A DNA stretch of 64,000 bases from Comamonas koreensis (GCF_021026195.1 NZ_JAJNCT010000025.1:190326-254325), one strand, 5' to 3'; positions 46,608-55,584 are shown, counted from the stretch's first letter. The notes: a model not told the origin generated them from the letters alone. A program made the numbers and translations.

Positions 46608-47420
46608 TCAGGCTGCCTTGGCAGGCGCCAGCTTGCCAATGCGGCAGCCCTGCGCTGCCAGCAGCGCACCAAACTCTGGCGAGCGCAAATAGGCCCATTC
46701 CACCGGCCGCTGCTGGCCAATGGCGTCCTCCGGCATCGGCGTTTGTGCCGGGTGGCACATCAACAGGCTGCCGTCCTGGCATTCAGCCAGCCATTGCGCC
46801 ATCAGGTTGCCATAGGCGGCTTCCGTCGGCGCATCAAAACCATAGACCCCCGCAAAGCCTTGGTTGGTGGCCCAGTGCTGGCGCTGCAGCTGGTGGCTGA
46901 GGCGGTAGCCGCCCAGGAGCGCAATCGTGGCCGATTTGGCCTGCCAGCGCAAAGCGCCTGCGGGGGCTGTGGAGCGGATCCAGATCTGCCGGGCCGATGC
47001 GCCATAGCGGGCGCTGAGTTCGGCCAGCATCGCTTTGCGCACGCCGGGCAGCTGGTGCACATGCTGGTGGCCATCCACATAGACGGGCGGCATGCCCAGC
47101 GCATCCTCAAAGGCATCGAGCTGGCGGCGCCAGGCATCGCGCAGCGCAGCGGCAGACAGCCGGGCGGTGTAGGCCTGGCTGAGAATGCGCGTGATGGGGG
47201 TATCGGGCGCCACGCCATGGCCTTCGGTCAGGTTGAAATGCATGCCCAGGTCCAATTGGTCGCGCACCGCAGGCAAGGCCCGCGCCGCGTTGCGCCAGCC
47301 CGGGGCCGTGGTCATGCAGCTGGTGGCAGACAGGCGGCCCAGCGCCGCCAGCTCCAGCACGGCGGCATCAACGGCCGGGTGCAGCGCAAAATCATCGGCG
47401 CAGAGGGTGATGTTCTTCAT
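46608..47420 (-). CDS. ChbG/HpnK (YdjC) family carbohydrate deacetylase
   Basis: This family uses a divalent metal to remove N-acetyl groups from sugars or glycolipids. The 270-residue protein shows 'ITLCADDFALHPAVDAAVLELA', 'LGMHFNLTEGHG' and 'YVDGHQHVHQLPGV', giving the metal-binding Asp and His residues. The start is the ATG at 47420. It is the last gene of a reverse operon with a GtrA protein and a GtrB-like glycosyltransferase, so a lipid-linked amino sugar is a likely substrate. Confidence 0.9.
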   Translation of the reverse strand: MKNITLCADDFALHPAVDAAVLELAALGRLSATSCMTTAPGWRNAARALPAVRDQLDLGMHFNLTEGHGVAPDTPITRILSQAYTARLSAAALRDAWRRQLDAFEDALGMPPVYVDGHQHVHQLPGVRKAMLAELSARYGASARQIWIRSTAPAGALRWQAKSATIALLGGYRLSHQLQRQHWATNQGFAGVYGFDAPTEAAYGNLMAQWLAECQDGSLLMCHPAQTPMPEDAIGQQRPVEWAYLRSPEFGALLAAQGCRIGKLAPAKAA

Positions 47421-47425
47421 GGTGC

Positions 47426-47845
47426 TCAGTGCGGCGCAGCATGGGCAAAGGCCCAGCACTTGGCTGCGACAAAGGTGAATACCGCTACGACCACCAGCAC
47501 CGCGACCAGGCTCCAGGCATAGTGCCAGTGCAGCTGGTGCAGGGCCAGGTAGTACAGCAGTTCATTGAGGGCGAAGGAGCTGCAGGCGACCAGAAAGAAG
47601 CGCGGCAGCGCCTGGGCATGCGGCGCCTTTTTATCGGCAAAGGTCAGCCAGGCGTGGCCGCTGTAGCTGACCACGAAGGCGACCAGAAAGGCCAGCACAT
47701 TGGCCAGCAGCGGCGCCATGCCCGCACCGCCTACCAGGAGCAGCACCACCAGCAGATGCGTGGCTGCCGCCGAGCCACCCACGGCAATGAACTGCAGGCC
47801 TTGCGGCAGTCTGCGCAGGCGCTCGGCCAAGGCAGCGATCAGCAA
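47426..47845 (-). CDS. GtrA-family membrane protein
   Basis: The 139-residue protein has four hydrophobic helices, beginning 'QFIAVGGSAAATHLLVVLLLV', with the family's 'NVLAFLVAFVVSYSGHAWLTF'. GtrA proteins are thought to flip or escort polyprenyl-phosphate-linked sugars made by GtrB. A TTG start at 47845, two bases after the stop of the glycosyltransferase gene, gives the expected N-terminus. The order GtrB-like, GtrA, deacetylase suggests one glycolipid pathway. Confidence 0.85.
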   Translation of the reverse strand: MLIAALAERLRRLPQGLQFIAVGGSAAATHLLVVLLLVGGAGMAPLLANVLAFLVAFVVSYSGHAWLTFADKKAPHAQALPRFFLVACSSFALNELLYYLALHQLHWHYAWSLVAVLVVVAVFTFVAAKCWAFAHAAPH

Positions 47846-47847
47846 GT

Positions 47848-48915
47848 TCAGGACTCCGGCGGCATCGGCGCGACCGGTGCCGGCGCCGTGGCGGATGCGG
47901 GCACCAGTGGGGGCGCAGCGGGCTCGCTGCTCACGGGGCTGCGGTCGTCGTTGTTCGCCACGATGTACAAAGGCCGGCGCTTGACCTCGTCATAAATGCG
48001 GCCGATGTACTCGCCCAGCATGCCGATGGACATCAGCTGCACGCCGGAGAACAGCATCAGGCCGGCGGCCAGGGTCGGCCAGCCGTCGATGGGGTTGTCC
48101 AGCACGATGGTTTCGATGGTGATGTAGATGCCATAGATGATGGCCATCACCGAGATGCAAAAGCCCACCAGGCTCCAGATGCGCAGCGGCAAGGTGGTGA
48201 ACGAGGTCAGCCCCTGGAAGGCCAGCGCAAACAGCCGGTGAAAATTGAAGCTGGACTGGCCGCTGCGCCGGCTATCGGGCACAAAGGGCAGGGCCACGCT
48301 CTTGAAGCCGACCCAGGCGTACAGGCCCTTCATGAAGCGGTTGCGTTCGGGCAGCTGGCGCAGCGCATCGACCACCTTGCGGTCCATCAGCCGGAAATCG
48401 CCTGCGTTCTCGGGGATATGCACAGCGTTGTCGCGGTTCATCAGGTAGTAGAACAGCCAGGTGCCCCAGCGCTTGGCCTTGGCCTCGCCAGCGCGGTCGG
48501 CAATCACGCCGTAGACCATGTCATAGCCGCTCTGCCAGAGCTGCACCATCTCGGCAATCAGGGGCAGGGGGTGCTGAAAATCCGCATCGATCAACAGCAC
48601 GGCATTGCCGCGCGCATAGTCGAGTCCGGCGGTCATCGCCGCTTCCTTGCCAAAATTGCGCGCCAGCTGGATGTAGTGCAGCGGCAGCTGCTGGCCCAGG
48701 CGCTGGGCCACCTCGTCGGTCGCATCCTTGCTGCCGTCGTTGACCAGCACGATCTCGCAATCGACCGAGAGCGCGCGCACCGTCTCGTACAAGGCGGGCA
48801 GAAAGGCTTCCAGGTTGCTGGCTTCGTTATAGGCGGGCACCACGCAGCTCAGGCGCAAGGGCGGCCGAGGCGCCGTGCGGGCGGTGGGCGGAGCGGGGGG
48901 CAGGGTGTCAGGCAT
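47848..48915 (-). CDS. GtrB/ArnC-like polyprenyl-phosphate glycosyltransferase
   Basis: The protein (355 aa) is a GT2 enzyme with 'LSCVVPAYNEASNLEAFLPAL', 'VLVNDGSKDATDEVA', 'NFGKEAAMTAGLDYA', 'LLIDADFQHPLPLI' and two C-terminal membrane helices followed by 'GEYIGRIYDEVKRRPLYIV', the signature of GtrB/ArnC/DPM-like enzymes. They charge undecaprenyl phosphate with a sugar on the cytoplasmic face. The ends are disordered and Pro/Ala-rich. It is the first gene of the operon, divergent from the hotdog thioesterase gene. Confidence 0.92.
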   Translation of the reverse strand: MPDTLPPAPPTARTAPRPPLRLSCVVPAYNEASNLEAFLPALYETVRALSVDCEIVLVNDGSKDATDEVAQRLGQQLPLHYIQLARNFGKEAAMTAGLDYARGNAVLLIDADFQHPLPLIAEMVQLWQSGYDMVYGVIADRAGEAKAKRWGTWLFYYLMNRDNAVHIPENAGDFRLMDRKVVDALRQLPERNRFMKGLYAWVGFKSVALPFVPDSRRSGQSSFNFHRLFALAFQGLTSFTTLPLRIWSLVGFCISVMAIIYGIYITIETIVLDNPIDGWPTLAAGLMLFSGVQLMSIGMLGEYIGRIYDEVKRRPLYIVANNDDRSPVSSEPAAPPLVPASATAPAPVAPMPPES

Positions 48916-49014
48916 AGATGTGCTGTATTTGCGCGCAGTCTAGCGCATGGCGCAGCGGCATCCCAGCAGAATCTGCGATTGCCGTGCCGGGCGCTTGACT
49001 GCATACTGCGATGG

Positions 49015-49530
49015 ATGAGCACCGCCACCTTGCCTACGCCGCACCTTGAAGCACCAGCCTATGTCTCTATGCAGGGTCTGGATAACGCCTATGTTGAAGG
49101 CCTGCGCGATATCTTTGAGGAGCGCATCGTCTTCAACAAGCTGCTGGGGCTCAAGCTCCAGGCGGTGCAGGATGACGCGGTCTGGGCCAGCCTGGAGATG
49201 CGCAACGAGCTGATCGGCCACTTTGGCCTGCAGCGCGTGCATGGCGGCGTCATCAGTGCCAGTCTGGATGCGCTGGGCGGCATCGCGGTGATGGCGGCCT
49301 CTGGCGCCAAACATGTGGGCGAGCCGGTGATGCAGCGCCTGATGCGTTTTGCCAAACTGGGCACCATTGATTTGCGGGTGGACTACCTGCGTCCCGGCAC
49401 GCATGGCCCCTTTGCACTGCAGGCCCGGGTGCTGCGGCTGGGCTCGCGGGTGGCCACCACGCGCTCGGATTTTTGCGACAGCAGCGGCCAGGTGCTGGCC
49501 ACCGCCACGGCGGCCTACATCGTGTCCTGA
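49015..49530 (+). CDS. Hotdog-fold thioesterase family protein (YigI/PaaI-like)
   Basis: The 171-residue product shows 'VFNKLLGLKLQAVQDD', 'HFGLQRVHGGVISASLDALGG' (hotdog central helix with His-Gly-Gly) and 'TIDLRVDYLRPG'. These proteins hydrolyse acyl-CoA thioesters; the substrate is not known. The start at 49015 is taken from family length; GATGGATGAG gives only a weak ribosome site. The frame is open far upstream but antisense to the glycosyltransferase gene. Confidence 0.85.
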   Translation: MSTATLPTPHLEAPAYVSMQGLDNAYVEGLRDIFEERIVFNKLLGLKLQAVQDDAVWASLEMRNELIGHFGLQRVHGGVISASLDALGGIAVMAASGAKHVGEPVMQRLMRFAKLGTIDLRVDYLRPGTHGPFALQARVLRLGSRVATTRSDFCDSSGQVLATATAAYIVS

Positions 49531-49701
49531 TGCGGGCTGGGGGACAGGTCGGATGTTGGGAAATGTGAGATTTGTCCGACGTATGAAAGTATTGATAGGA
49601 AAGGCCGCCATAGTTGCCTGTTGTTACGACTAGTGTCAAATTTTGTGAACACCCTAGCTATAAATTGAATAGCATGTAGAAGCTTTTCACAAGGAGAACC
49701 G

Positions 49702-50322
49702 ATGGCTGTACAAAACCCTTTTTTCGGCGGACGCCGTGACAATGACGCTTCCGCTTCCAAGTTCATGGGAGGCAATGCCTCCAGTTCATCGGGCAGCACC
49801 TTGCCCAGCACCGCTGCCGGCTCTGCGAGCTCCGTGCTCGGCGGCAACCTGAGCGGCCACAAGGCCGACGAGTCCAGCAACCCTTCTCCTACCTCTTCCT
49901 ATACCAGCACCGTGACCCCTGAAACCACTCCCGGCACCGGCAGCAAACTGACGGTCGGCCCCAATATCAAGCTCAAGGGCGTCGAGATCACCGATTGCGA
50001 CACCTTGGTGGTGGAAGGCACGGTCGAGGCCACGATGGATTCGCGCGTGATCCAGATCGCCGCCGAAGGCGCGTTCCGTGGCTCGGCCGAGATCGACATC
50101 GCCGAGATCCATGGCGAATTCGAAGGCAACCTGACCGTGCGCGACAAGCTGGTGATTTTTGGCAGCGGCCGTGTACACGGCAAGATCCGCTACGGCAAGG
50201 TCATCATCGAAGAAGGCGGCCAACTGACCGGCGAGATCGAGTGCTCCAACAGCACGCGCAAGCCCCTGGCCACCAGCACCACGGCCACCAAGACGGAAAA
50301 GCCGGCCGAGAGCCTGGCCTGA
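49702..50322 (+). CDS. Bactofilin family cytoskeletal protein
   Basis: Bactofilins polymerise without nucleotides and help shape the cell or place wall enzymes at the membrane. The core beta-helix lies at ~85-178 ('TVGPNIKLKGVEITDCDTLVVEG', 'VIQIAAEGAFRGSAEIDIAEI', 'GKVIIEEGGQLTGEIE'). It is flanked by a long Ser/Thr/Gly-rich N-terminal tail and a short C-terminal tail, as usual. An AAGGAG site lies upstream. No M23 peptidase partner gene is next to it. A strong shared terminator follows. Confidence 0.94.
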   Translation: MAVQNPFFGGRRDNDASASKFMGGNASSSSGSTLPSTAAGSASSVLGGNLSGHKADESSNPSPTSSYTSTVTPETTPGTGSKLTVGPNIKLKGVEITDCDTLVVEGTVEATMDSRVIQIAAEGAFRGSAEIDIAEIHGEFEGNLTVRDKLVIFGSGRVHGKIRYGKVIIEEGGQLTGEIECSNSTRKPLATSTTATKTEKPAESLA

Positions 50323-50353
50323 TCGCTGAGGCCCCCGGCCTCCCGCTTGTGAA

Positions 50354-50391
50354 AAAGCCGCTGCAGCGCAGGTTTGCGTTGCAGCGGCTTT
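50354..50391. terminator. Bidirectional intrinsic terminator between bactofilin and yciA
   Basis: An 11-bp stem (AAAGCCGCTGC and complement) continues after a short inner pairing to a GGTT loop. It lies between two convergent genes, with A- and T-rich flanks. Confidence 0.85.
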
Positions 50392-50421
50392 GGTGTTTCT
50401 GGGCCGGTGGTTTGTGGCCGA

Positions 50422-50835
50422 TCAGACCGGCAGCGGCGGCACCGTGCGGGGATGGCCTTCCTCGTCGATGGCGACATAGGTCAAGGTCGCCTCGGTCACC
50501 TTGAAGAACTGGCCTTGCTTGGACAGGCGCTCGGCAAATACCTCGACCTGGACCGTCATCGACGTGGTGCCCACGCGCACCAGCTTGGCGTAGAACGACA
50601 GGATGTCGCCGACACGCACTGGCTGCTTGAAGATGAATTCATTGACCGCCACGGTGACAGTGCGGCCGCGCGAGTGGCGCAGCGGCAGCACCGAGCCGCC
50701 TAGATCCACCTGCGACATCACCCAGCCGCCAAAGATATCGCCGTTGGCATTGCAGTCAGCAGGCATGGGAACAACGCGCAAAACCAGCTCTTTGTCCTGG
50801 GGTAGCTCGTTGGATGCGGTGCGTGGGGTATTCAT
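50422..50835 (-). CDS. yciA: Acyl-CoA thioesterase YciA
   Basis: A 137-residue single-hotdog protein with the YciA signature 'PADCNANGDIFGGWVMSQVDLGG' (in part), where Asp of 'GDIFGGW' is catalytic, and 'VAVNEFIFKQPVRVGDIL', 'TTSMTVQVEVF'. YciA hydrolyses a wide range of acyl-CoAs in the cytoplasm. I use the ATG at 50835; a GTG two codons upstream is possible. It is divergent from the ABC transporter gene. Confidence 0.93.
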   Translation of the reverse strand: MNTPRTASNELPQDKELVLRVVPMPADCNANGDIFGGWVMSQVDLGGSVLPLRHSRGRTVTVAVNEFIFKQPVRVGDILSFYAKLVRVGTTSMTVQVEVFAERLSKQGQFFKVTEATLTYVAIDEEGHPRTVPPLPV

Positions 50836-50876
50836 GGTCACAATGGAGGTCTATAACAAACCCACCATTGTCTCCG

Positions 50877-52703
50877 ATGCGACGTTATGCCGAGGCGCCT
50901 GCCGCCACAAGCCCTACCCCTAGTGATGGGAAAACTCTGACCGCTGGCGACGGCCGTACCTTGAAGCGCCTGCTGCCCTATCTCTGGACCTACAAGTGGC
51001 GCGTGCTGGCTGCCCTGGTGCTGATGGTGGGGGCCAAGGTCGCCAATGTCGGGGTGCCGGTGCTGCTCAAGCATGTAGTCGATGCGCTCGACATCCGCCC
51101 TGGCAACCCGCAGGCCTTGCTGGTGGTGCCGATGGGCCTGCTGCTGGCCTATGGCGGGCTGCGGCTGCTGACCTCGGTGTTTGGCGAGCTGCGCGAGCTG
51201 GTGTTCTCCAAGGCCACACAGGGCGCCGCACGTGCGATTGCGCTGCAGACCTTTGAGCATCTGCATGCGATGAGCCTGCGCTTTCATCTGGAACGCCAGA
51301 CCGGCGGCATGACCCGCGATATCGAGCGCGGCGTCAAAGGCGTTGAGTCGCTCATCTCGTACTCGCTCTACAGCATCGTGCCCACCTTGATCGAGCTGGC
51401 GCTGGTGCTGGGCATCCTGGCCGTGCAGTTCGATATCTGGTTCGCCATCATCACCATCGTGGCGCTCACGGTCTACATCACCTTCACCGTCGTGGTCACC
51501 CAGTGGCGCACGCACTTTCGGCGGGAGGCCAACCTGATCGACTCCGCGGCGCACAGCAAGGCCATCGACTCGCTGCTGAACTACGAGACGGTGAAGTACT
51601 TCAACAACGAGGCCTTTGAGGCCCAGCGCTATGACGGCGATCTGGAAAAGCTGCGCCTCTCACGCCTCAAGAGCCAAAGCAGCCTGAGCCTGCTCAACAG
51701 CGGACAGCAGCTAATCATTGCGGTGGCCTTGGTGGCCATGCTTTGGCGCGCCACCCAGGGTGTTGTCGATGGCCGGCTGAGCCTGGGCGATCTGGTGATG
51801 ATCAACGCCTTCATGATCCAGCTCTACATTCCGCTCAATTTTCTGGGCACCCTGTACCGCGAGATCAAGCAAAGCCTGACCGACCTGGACCGCATGTTTG
51901 TGCTGATGGATCAGCAGCGCGAAGTGGCCGATGCCCCGAGCGCCCAACCACTGGCGCTGCAGGCCGAGCCCGAGCTGCGTTTTGACGACGTGCATTTTGC
52001 CTACCACCCAGGCCGTCCCATTCTGCAGGGCCTGAGCTTTGTCGTGCCTGCGGGCAAGACCGTTGCCGTGGTGGGCCCCTCGGGCGCCGGCAAATCTACG
52101 CTGGCGCGGCTGATCTTCCGCTTCTACGATGTGCAGTCGGGCGCCATCCGCATTGCCGGCCAGGACATCCGCGACCTGACCCAGGACAGCCTGCGCCGCG
52201 CCATCGGTATCGTGCCGCAGGACACCGTGCTGTTCAACGACACCGTCGCCTACAACATCGCTTATGGCCGCCCGGGTGCCTCACAAGACGAGATCGTGCA
52301 GGCCGCGCAGGCGGCGCGCATCCACGCGATGATTGCCGCCTCGCCCGAAGGCTATGCCACCCGTGTGGGCGAGCGTGGGCTCAAACTGTCAGGCGGTGAA
52401 AAGCAGCGCGTGGCCATCGCCCGCACCTTGTTGAAAAACCCGCCCATCCTCATCTTTGACGAGGCGACCTCGGCGCTGGACTCGGCCAACGAACGCGCCA
52501 TTCAGCAGGAACTGCAAAAGGCCGCGCAGGGCAAGACCACCTTGGTGATCGCCCACCGCCTGTCCACCGTGGTGGATGCGCATGAAATCCTGGTGATGGA
52601 TGCGGGCCGCATTGTGGAGCGCGGCACCCATGCGCAGCTGCTGGCGCTGGGCGCGCGCTATGCGAGCATGTGGTCACTGCAGCGCAACCAGGCGCAGGAT
52701 TAA
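50877..52703 (+). CDS. ABCB/Atm1-type ABC exporter, permease and ATPase in one chain
   Basis: This half-transporter has six membrane helices (~45-330) and an ATPase domain with Walker A 'GPSGAGKSTLARL' (~399), signature 'LSGGEKQRVAIART' and Walker B 'ILIFDEATSALD'. The linker motif 'NYETVKYFNNEAFEAQRYD' is typical of the Atm1/HMT1 group, which exports glutathione-conjugated metals or sulfur compounds. That subgroup assignment is an inference. The start 'MRRYAEAP' at 50877 follows from the N-terminal length; its 5' region is shared with divergent yciA. Confidence 0.92.
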   Translation: MRRYAEAPAATSPTPSDGKTLTAGDGRTLKRLLPYLWTYKWRVLAALVLMVGAKVANVGVPVLLKHVVDALDIRPGNPQALLVVPMGLLLAYGGLRLLTSVFGELRELVFSKATQGAARAIALQTFEHLHAMSLRFHLERQTGGMTRDIERGVKGVESLISYSLYSIVPTLIELALVLGILAVQFDIWFAIITIVALTVYITFTVVVTQWRTHFRREANLIDSAAHSKAIDSLLNYETVKYFNNEAFEAQRYDGDLEKLRLSRLKSQSSLSLLNSGQQLIIAVALVAMLWRATQGVVDGRLSLGDLVMINAFMIQLYIPLNFLGTLYREIKQSLTDLDRMFVLMDQQREVADAPSAQPLALQAEPELRFDDVHFAYHPGRPILQGLSFVVPAGKTVAVVGPSGAGKSTLARLIFRFYDVQSGAIRIAGQDIRDLTQDSLRRAIGIVPQDTVLFNDTVAYNIAYGRPGASQDEIVQAAQAARIHAMIAASPEGYATRVGERGLKLSGGEKQRVAIARTLLKNPPILIFDEATSALDSANERAIQQELQKAAQGKTTLVIAHRLSTVVDAHEILVMDAGRIVERGTHAQLLALGARYASMWSLQRNQAQD

Positions 52704-52716
52704 AGCTGGCGCGGGC

Positions 52717-53154
52717 TTAGCGCTTGGTGCGCGACAGCCGCTTGGCATTGCGCACGGCCTTGGCATGGACGGGTGTCAGGCCGGCATTGAGCACATCGGT
52801 CACTGCCTGCACCTGCTGCGTCACCATGCGCGAGGTGGCCTTGCCCACGCCAAAGGCGGCCAGCGGGTTGCTGCTGCTGGCGCTCAGCATCGGGGTGGTG
52901 TACATGCTGGCAGCGGTCTGCCAGTAGGAGGTACAGGCTTGCGCCCACATGCCCATCCAGGACTCGTAGAAGGCCGCTACCTTTTCACTGCCCATGCGGT
53001 AGAACTCCTGCTGGTCTCGGGCCGATGGACGGGAGCCGGCGAGCATCATCCGGCCCACGCGCTGCGCAACCACCTGAGGGGCAGCCAGGCTGAGCTCCAG
53101 GCTTTTATGGGCCAGATTCTGGACCTTGGCTTGGGTTTTGTGTTGGGCGTTCAT
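52717..53154 (-). CDS. Phasin-like PHA granule-associated protein
   Basis: A 145-residue, helix-rich protein with Gln, Ala and Lys in amphipathic runs ('QNLAHKSLELSLAAPQVVAQRVGRM', 'FYESWMGMWAQACTSYWQTAAS' in part) and a basic end (AKRLSRTKR). This fits the phasin family, which coats polyhydroxyalkanoate granules. No strict motif exists, so the call rests on composition, length and the PhaR-like palindrome 52 bases upstream. The ATG at 53154 is preferred over a GTG three codons upstream. Confidence 0.75.
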   Translation of the reverse strand: MNAQHKTQAKVQNLAHKSLELSLAAPQVVAQRVGRMMLAGSRPSARDQQEFYRMGSEKVAAFYESWMGMWAQACTSYWQTAASMYTTPMLSASSSNPLAAFGVGKATSRMVTQQVQAVTDVLNAGLTPVHAKAVRNAKRLSRTKR

Positions 53155-53205
53155 GGCATCCACAGCGGAGTTGGTACTGGGGAAATTGTAGAAAGGAATG
53201 AAGAA

Positions 53206-53220
53206 TGCTGCATTGCAGCA
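53206..53220. promoter_or_regulatory. PhaR-like palindrome upstream of the phasin-like gene
   Basis: TGCTGC-ATT-GCAGCA contains CTGC-N3-GCAG, the form I recall for binding sites of the PHA-responsive repressor PhaR in Rhodobacter and Paracoccus. It lies within an AT-rich gap, 52 bases before the probable start. Confidence 0.5.
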
Positions 53221-53325
53221 ATTTCACCTAGCTGGGCCCATGGTCTTTGTTTAAGTTTTTGATTTATTAAAATAATTTTAACTTTTGCACCAAGATTGTG
53301 CGGTAGGTGCGGGGCTTGTCAGGGG

Positions 53326-53727
53326 CTAGGACGGCGCATTGTTTGCAATGCCCTGCGCATCCTGTTGCGCCAGCGCCGCCAGCTCGGCGTTGCTGAACAC
53401 CCGCGAGCGGGTATGGAAGGCCTTGCCCTCTGGGCCTTCGAGTGAGAAGGTGCCGCCGCCGTGGGTATCGATCACATCGATGATGAGCTGGGTGTGCTTC
53501 CAGTACGCATACTGGGAGGTGCTCATGTAAAACGGGCAGCCGCCGATGTCGCCCAGGTAGACATCGCCCTGGCCAATGGTCAACTCACCCAGCAGGTAGC
53601 AGTTGGCTGCACTGTTGTCGCAGCAGCCGCCCGATTGGTGAAACATCAGGCCAGGGCCATGCTTGTCTTTGAGCAGGGCAATCAGCGCTTGCGCGGCCGG
53701 GGTGGCCACCACTTTTTCCACAGTCAT
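53326..53727 (-). CDS. DUF779 protein, aldehyde dehydrogenase partner
   Basis: The 133-residue protein has the DUF779 pattern: 'MFHQSGGCCDNSAANCYL', 'DVYLGDIGGCPFYMSTSQYAYWKHTQLIIDV' in part and 'FSLEGPEGKAFHTRSRVF'. The Cys-rich 'SGGCCD' and 'GGCPFY' could bind a metal. The family is commonly encoded beside aldehyde dehydrogenases, as here, but its role is unknown. The start at ATG 53727 is decided by a GGAGA site; earlier in-frame codons add a tail not seen in the family. It lies 136 bases after the dehydrogenase gene. Confidence 0.9.
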   Translation of the reverse strand: MTVEKVVATPAAQALIALLKDKHGPGLMFHQSGGCCDNSAANCYLLGELTIGQGDVYLGDIGGCPFYMSTSQYAYWKHTQLIIDVIDTHGGGTFSLEGPEGKAFHTRSRVFSNAELAALAQQDAQGIANNAPS

Positions 53728-53863
53728 CGTGCTGTCTCCGGTGATGGCAGGCGAGGCCTTGCCATGCCTGTCGTGATGGGGTGTTGCACAGGCGGCGTGC
53801 GTGGCCCCGGCCCCTGCTGCGGCTGCAGTGGGGGCCGGGCACACCGCCCAGCACACGGCTCTA

Positions 53864-55384
53864 TTAGAAGAAGCCCAGCTTGTTTTCGGAGTAGGACACC
53901 AACAGATTCTTGGTCTGCTGGTAGTGGTCCAGCATCATCTTGTGGTTCTCACGGCCGATGCCCGATTCCTTGTAACCGCCAAAGGCGGCGTGGGCGGGGT
54001 AGTGGTGGTAGCAGTTGGTCCACACGCGGCCCGCCTTGATGGCGCGGCCCATGCGGTAGGCCAGGTTGCCGTTGCGCGTCCAGACGCCAGCGCCCAGGCC
54101 GTACAAGGTGTCGTTGGCCAGCTCCAGCGCTTCTTCTTCGGTCTTGAAGGTGGTCACGGCCAGCACCGGGCCGAAGATTTCTTCCTGGAAGATGCGCATC
54201 TTGTTGTGGCCCTTGAACACGGTGGGCTGCACGTAGTAGCCGCCGTCCAGATCGCCGCCGAGCTTGGCTTCGGCGCCGCCAATCAGCACCTCGGCGCCTT
54301 CCTGGCGGCCCAGGTCCAGGTAGCTGCTGATCTTGATCAGCTGTTCCTTGCTGGCCTGTGCACCCATCATGCTGTCGGTGTCCAGCGGGTTGCCGTGCTT
54401 GATGGCGGCAATGCGCTTGAGCACTTTTTCCATGAAGCGGTCATAGATGGATTCATGGATCAGCGCGCGGCTGGGGCAGGTGCAGACCTCGCCCTGGTTG
54501 AAGGCGAACAGCACCAAGCCTTCGATGGCCTTGTCGAGGAAGGCATCGTCATGGTCCATCACATCGGCAAAGAACACATTGGGCGACTTGCCACCCAGCT
54601 CCAGAGTGGCGGGGATCAGGTTGTTGGCGGCAGCCTGGGCGATGACGCGGCCGGTGCTGGTCGAGCCGGTAAAGGCAATCTTGGCGATGCGCTTGCTGTT
54701 GGCCAGCGGCATGCCGGCCTCACGTCCATAGCCGTTGACCACGTTGAGCACGCCAGCGGGCAGCAGGTCTTCGATCAGCTCGATGAGGATCAGCAAGCCG
54801 ATGGGCGTGGATTCGGCGGGCTTGAGCACCACGCAGTTACCAGCGGCAATGGCGGGGGCCAGCTTCCAGGCGGCCATCAGAATCGGGAAGTTCCAGGGAA
54901 TGATCTGGCCCACGACGCCCAGAGGCTCATGGTAGTGGTAGGCGACTGTCGTGCTGTCGATCTCGCTGATGCCGCCTTCCTGCGCCCGCAGCGCGCCGGC
55001 AAAGTAGCGGAAGTGGTCGGCCGACAGCGGAATGTCGGCATTGAGCGTCTCGCGGATCGCCTTGCCGTTGTCCACGGTTTCGGCATAGGCCAGCAGCTCG
55101 GTATTGGCGTCGATGCGGTCGGCAATCTGCAGCAGCACATTCGAGCGCTCGGCGGCTGATTTTTTGCCCCAGGCATCTGCCGCAGCATGGGCGGCATCCA
55201 GTGCCAGCTCCACGTCTTCGGCGGTGGAGCGTGCGGCCTGCGTATAGACCTGGCCGTTGATCGGCGAGACCACATCAAAGTACTGGCCCTTGACGGGCGC
55301 CTTCCACTGGCCGCCGATGAAGTTGTTGTACTGCTTCTTGTAGCTGATCTTGGCGCCCGATTGGCCGGGAAATACGTATTGCAT
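53864..55384 (-). CDS. NAD-dependent aldehyde dehydrogenase (AcoD/ExaC type)
   Basis: The enzyme oxidises acetaldehyde or related short aldehydes to acids. The 506-residue protein has '[21 protein letters not shown]', NAD site '[11 protein letters not shown]', general base Glu in 'LELGGKSPN', and nucleophile Cys in '[11 protein letters not shown]' (~300). The N-terminus 'YNNFIGGQW' is typical of the group linked with DUF779. AAGGAG lies 7 bases before the ATG. It is divergent from an AcoR-type activator, with a sigma-54-like promoter candidate between them. Confidence 0.94.
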   Translation of the reverse strand: MQYVFPGQSGAKISYKKQYNNFIGGQWKAPVKGQYFDVVSPINGQVYTQAARSTAEDVELALDAAHAAADAWGKKSAAERSNVLLQIADRIDANTELLAYAETVDNGKAIRETLNADIPLSADHFRYFAGALRAQEGGISEIDSTTVAYHYHEPLGVVGQIIPWNFPILMAAWKLAPAIAAGNCVVLKPAESTPIGLLILIELIEDLLPAGVLNVVNGYGREAGMPLANSKRIAKIAFTGSTSTGRVIAQAAANNLIPATLELGGKSPNVFFADVMDHDDAFLDKAIEGLVLFAFNQGEVCTCPSRALIHESIYDRFMEKVLKRIAAIKHGNPLDTDSMMGAQASKEQLIKISSYLDLGRQEGAEVLIGGAEAKLGGDLDGGYYVQPTVFKGHNKMRIFQEEIFGPVLAVTTFKTEEEALELANDTLYGLGAGVWTRNGNLAYRMGRAIKAGRVWTNCYHHYPAHAAFGGYKESGIGRENHKMMLDHYQQTKNLLVSYSENKLGFF

Positions 55385-55467
55385 GGTTTGTCTCCTTGGA
55401 AATGGATGTCTCAAGCTGATTCGCGCTGCTGGCAAAGCCGCTGAAGGCACGAGTCACCATGGACATA

Positions 55468-55483
55468 TCAAGATGCATGCCAG
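55468..55483 (-). promoter_or_regulatory. Weak sigma-54-like promoter candidate for the aldehyde dehydrogenase gene
   Basis: Read on the reverse strand, CTGGCAT-N5-TTGA resembles the -24/-12 consensus TGGCAC-N5-TTGC. The -24 GG is kept, but the -12 GC reads GA. It lies ~85-100 bases before the ATG. The divergent gene encodes a sigma-54 activator, which raises its plausibility. Confidence 0.35.
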
Positions 55484-55567
55484 CGTGAAAAGCGCGGCAA
55501 GCGCTTGATTTGTCTCAGTCTGATAGCGCGCAATGGCAGCCGCTGGAACAGCGCTGGACAGTGCAGG

Positions 55568-55584
55568 TGTTCCAATCTGGAACA
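55568..55584. promoter_or_regulatory. Upstream activator site candidate for the AcoR-type regulator
   Basis: TGTTCCA-ATC-TGGAACA is a perfect 7-base inverted repeat in the divergent gap, ~85 bases upstream of the sigma-54-like element and ~97 bases before the regulator's ATG. This is the distance expected for an enhancer site. Confidence 0.55.

Noticed and set aside
49621..49664. Possible -35/-10 pair upstream of the bactofilin gene
   Set aside because: TTGTGA and TATAAA are only 10 bases apart, too close for a sigma-70 promoter, and no better pair was found.
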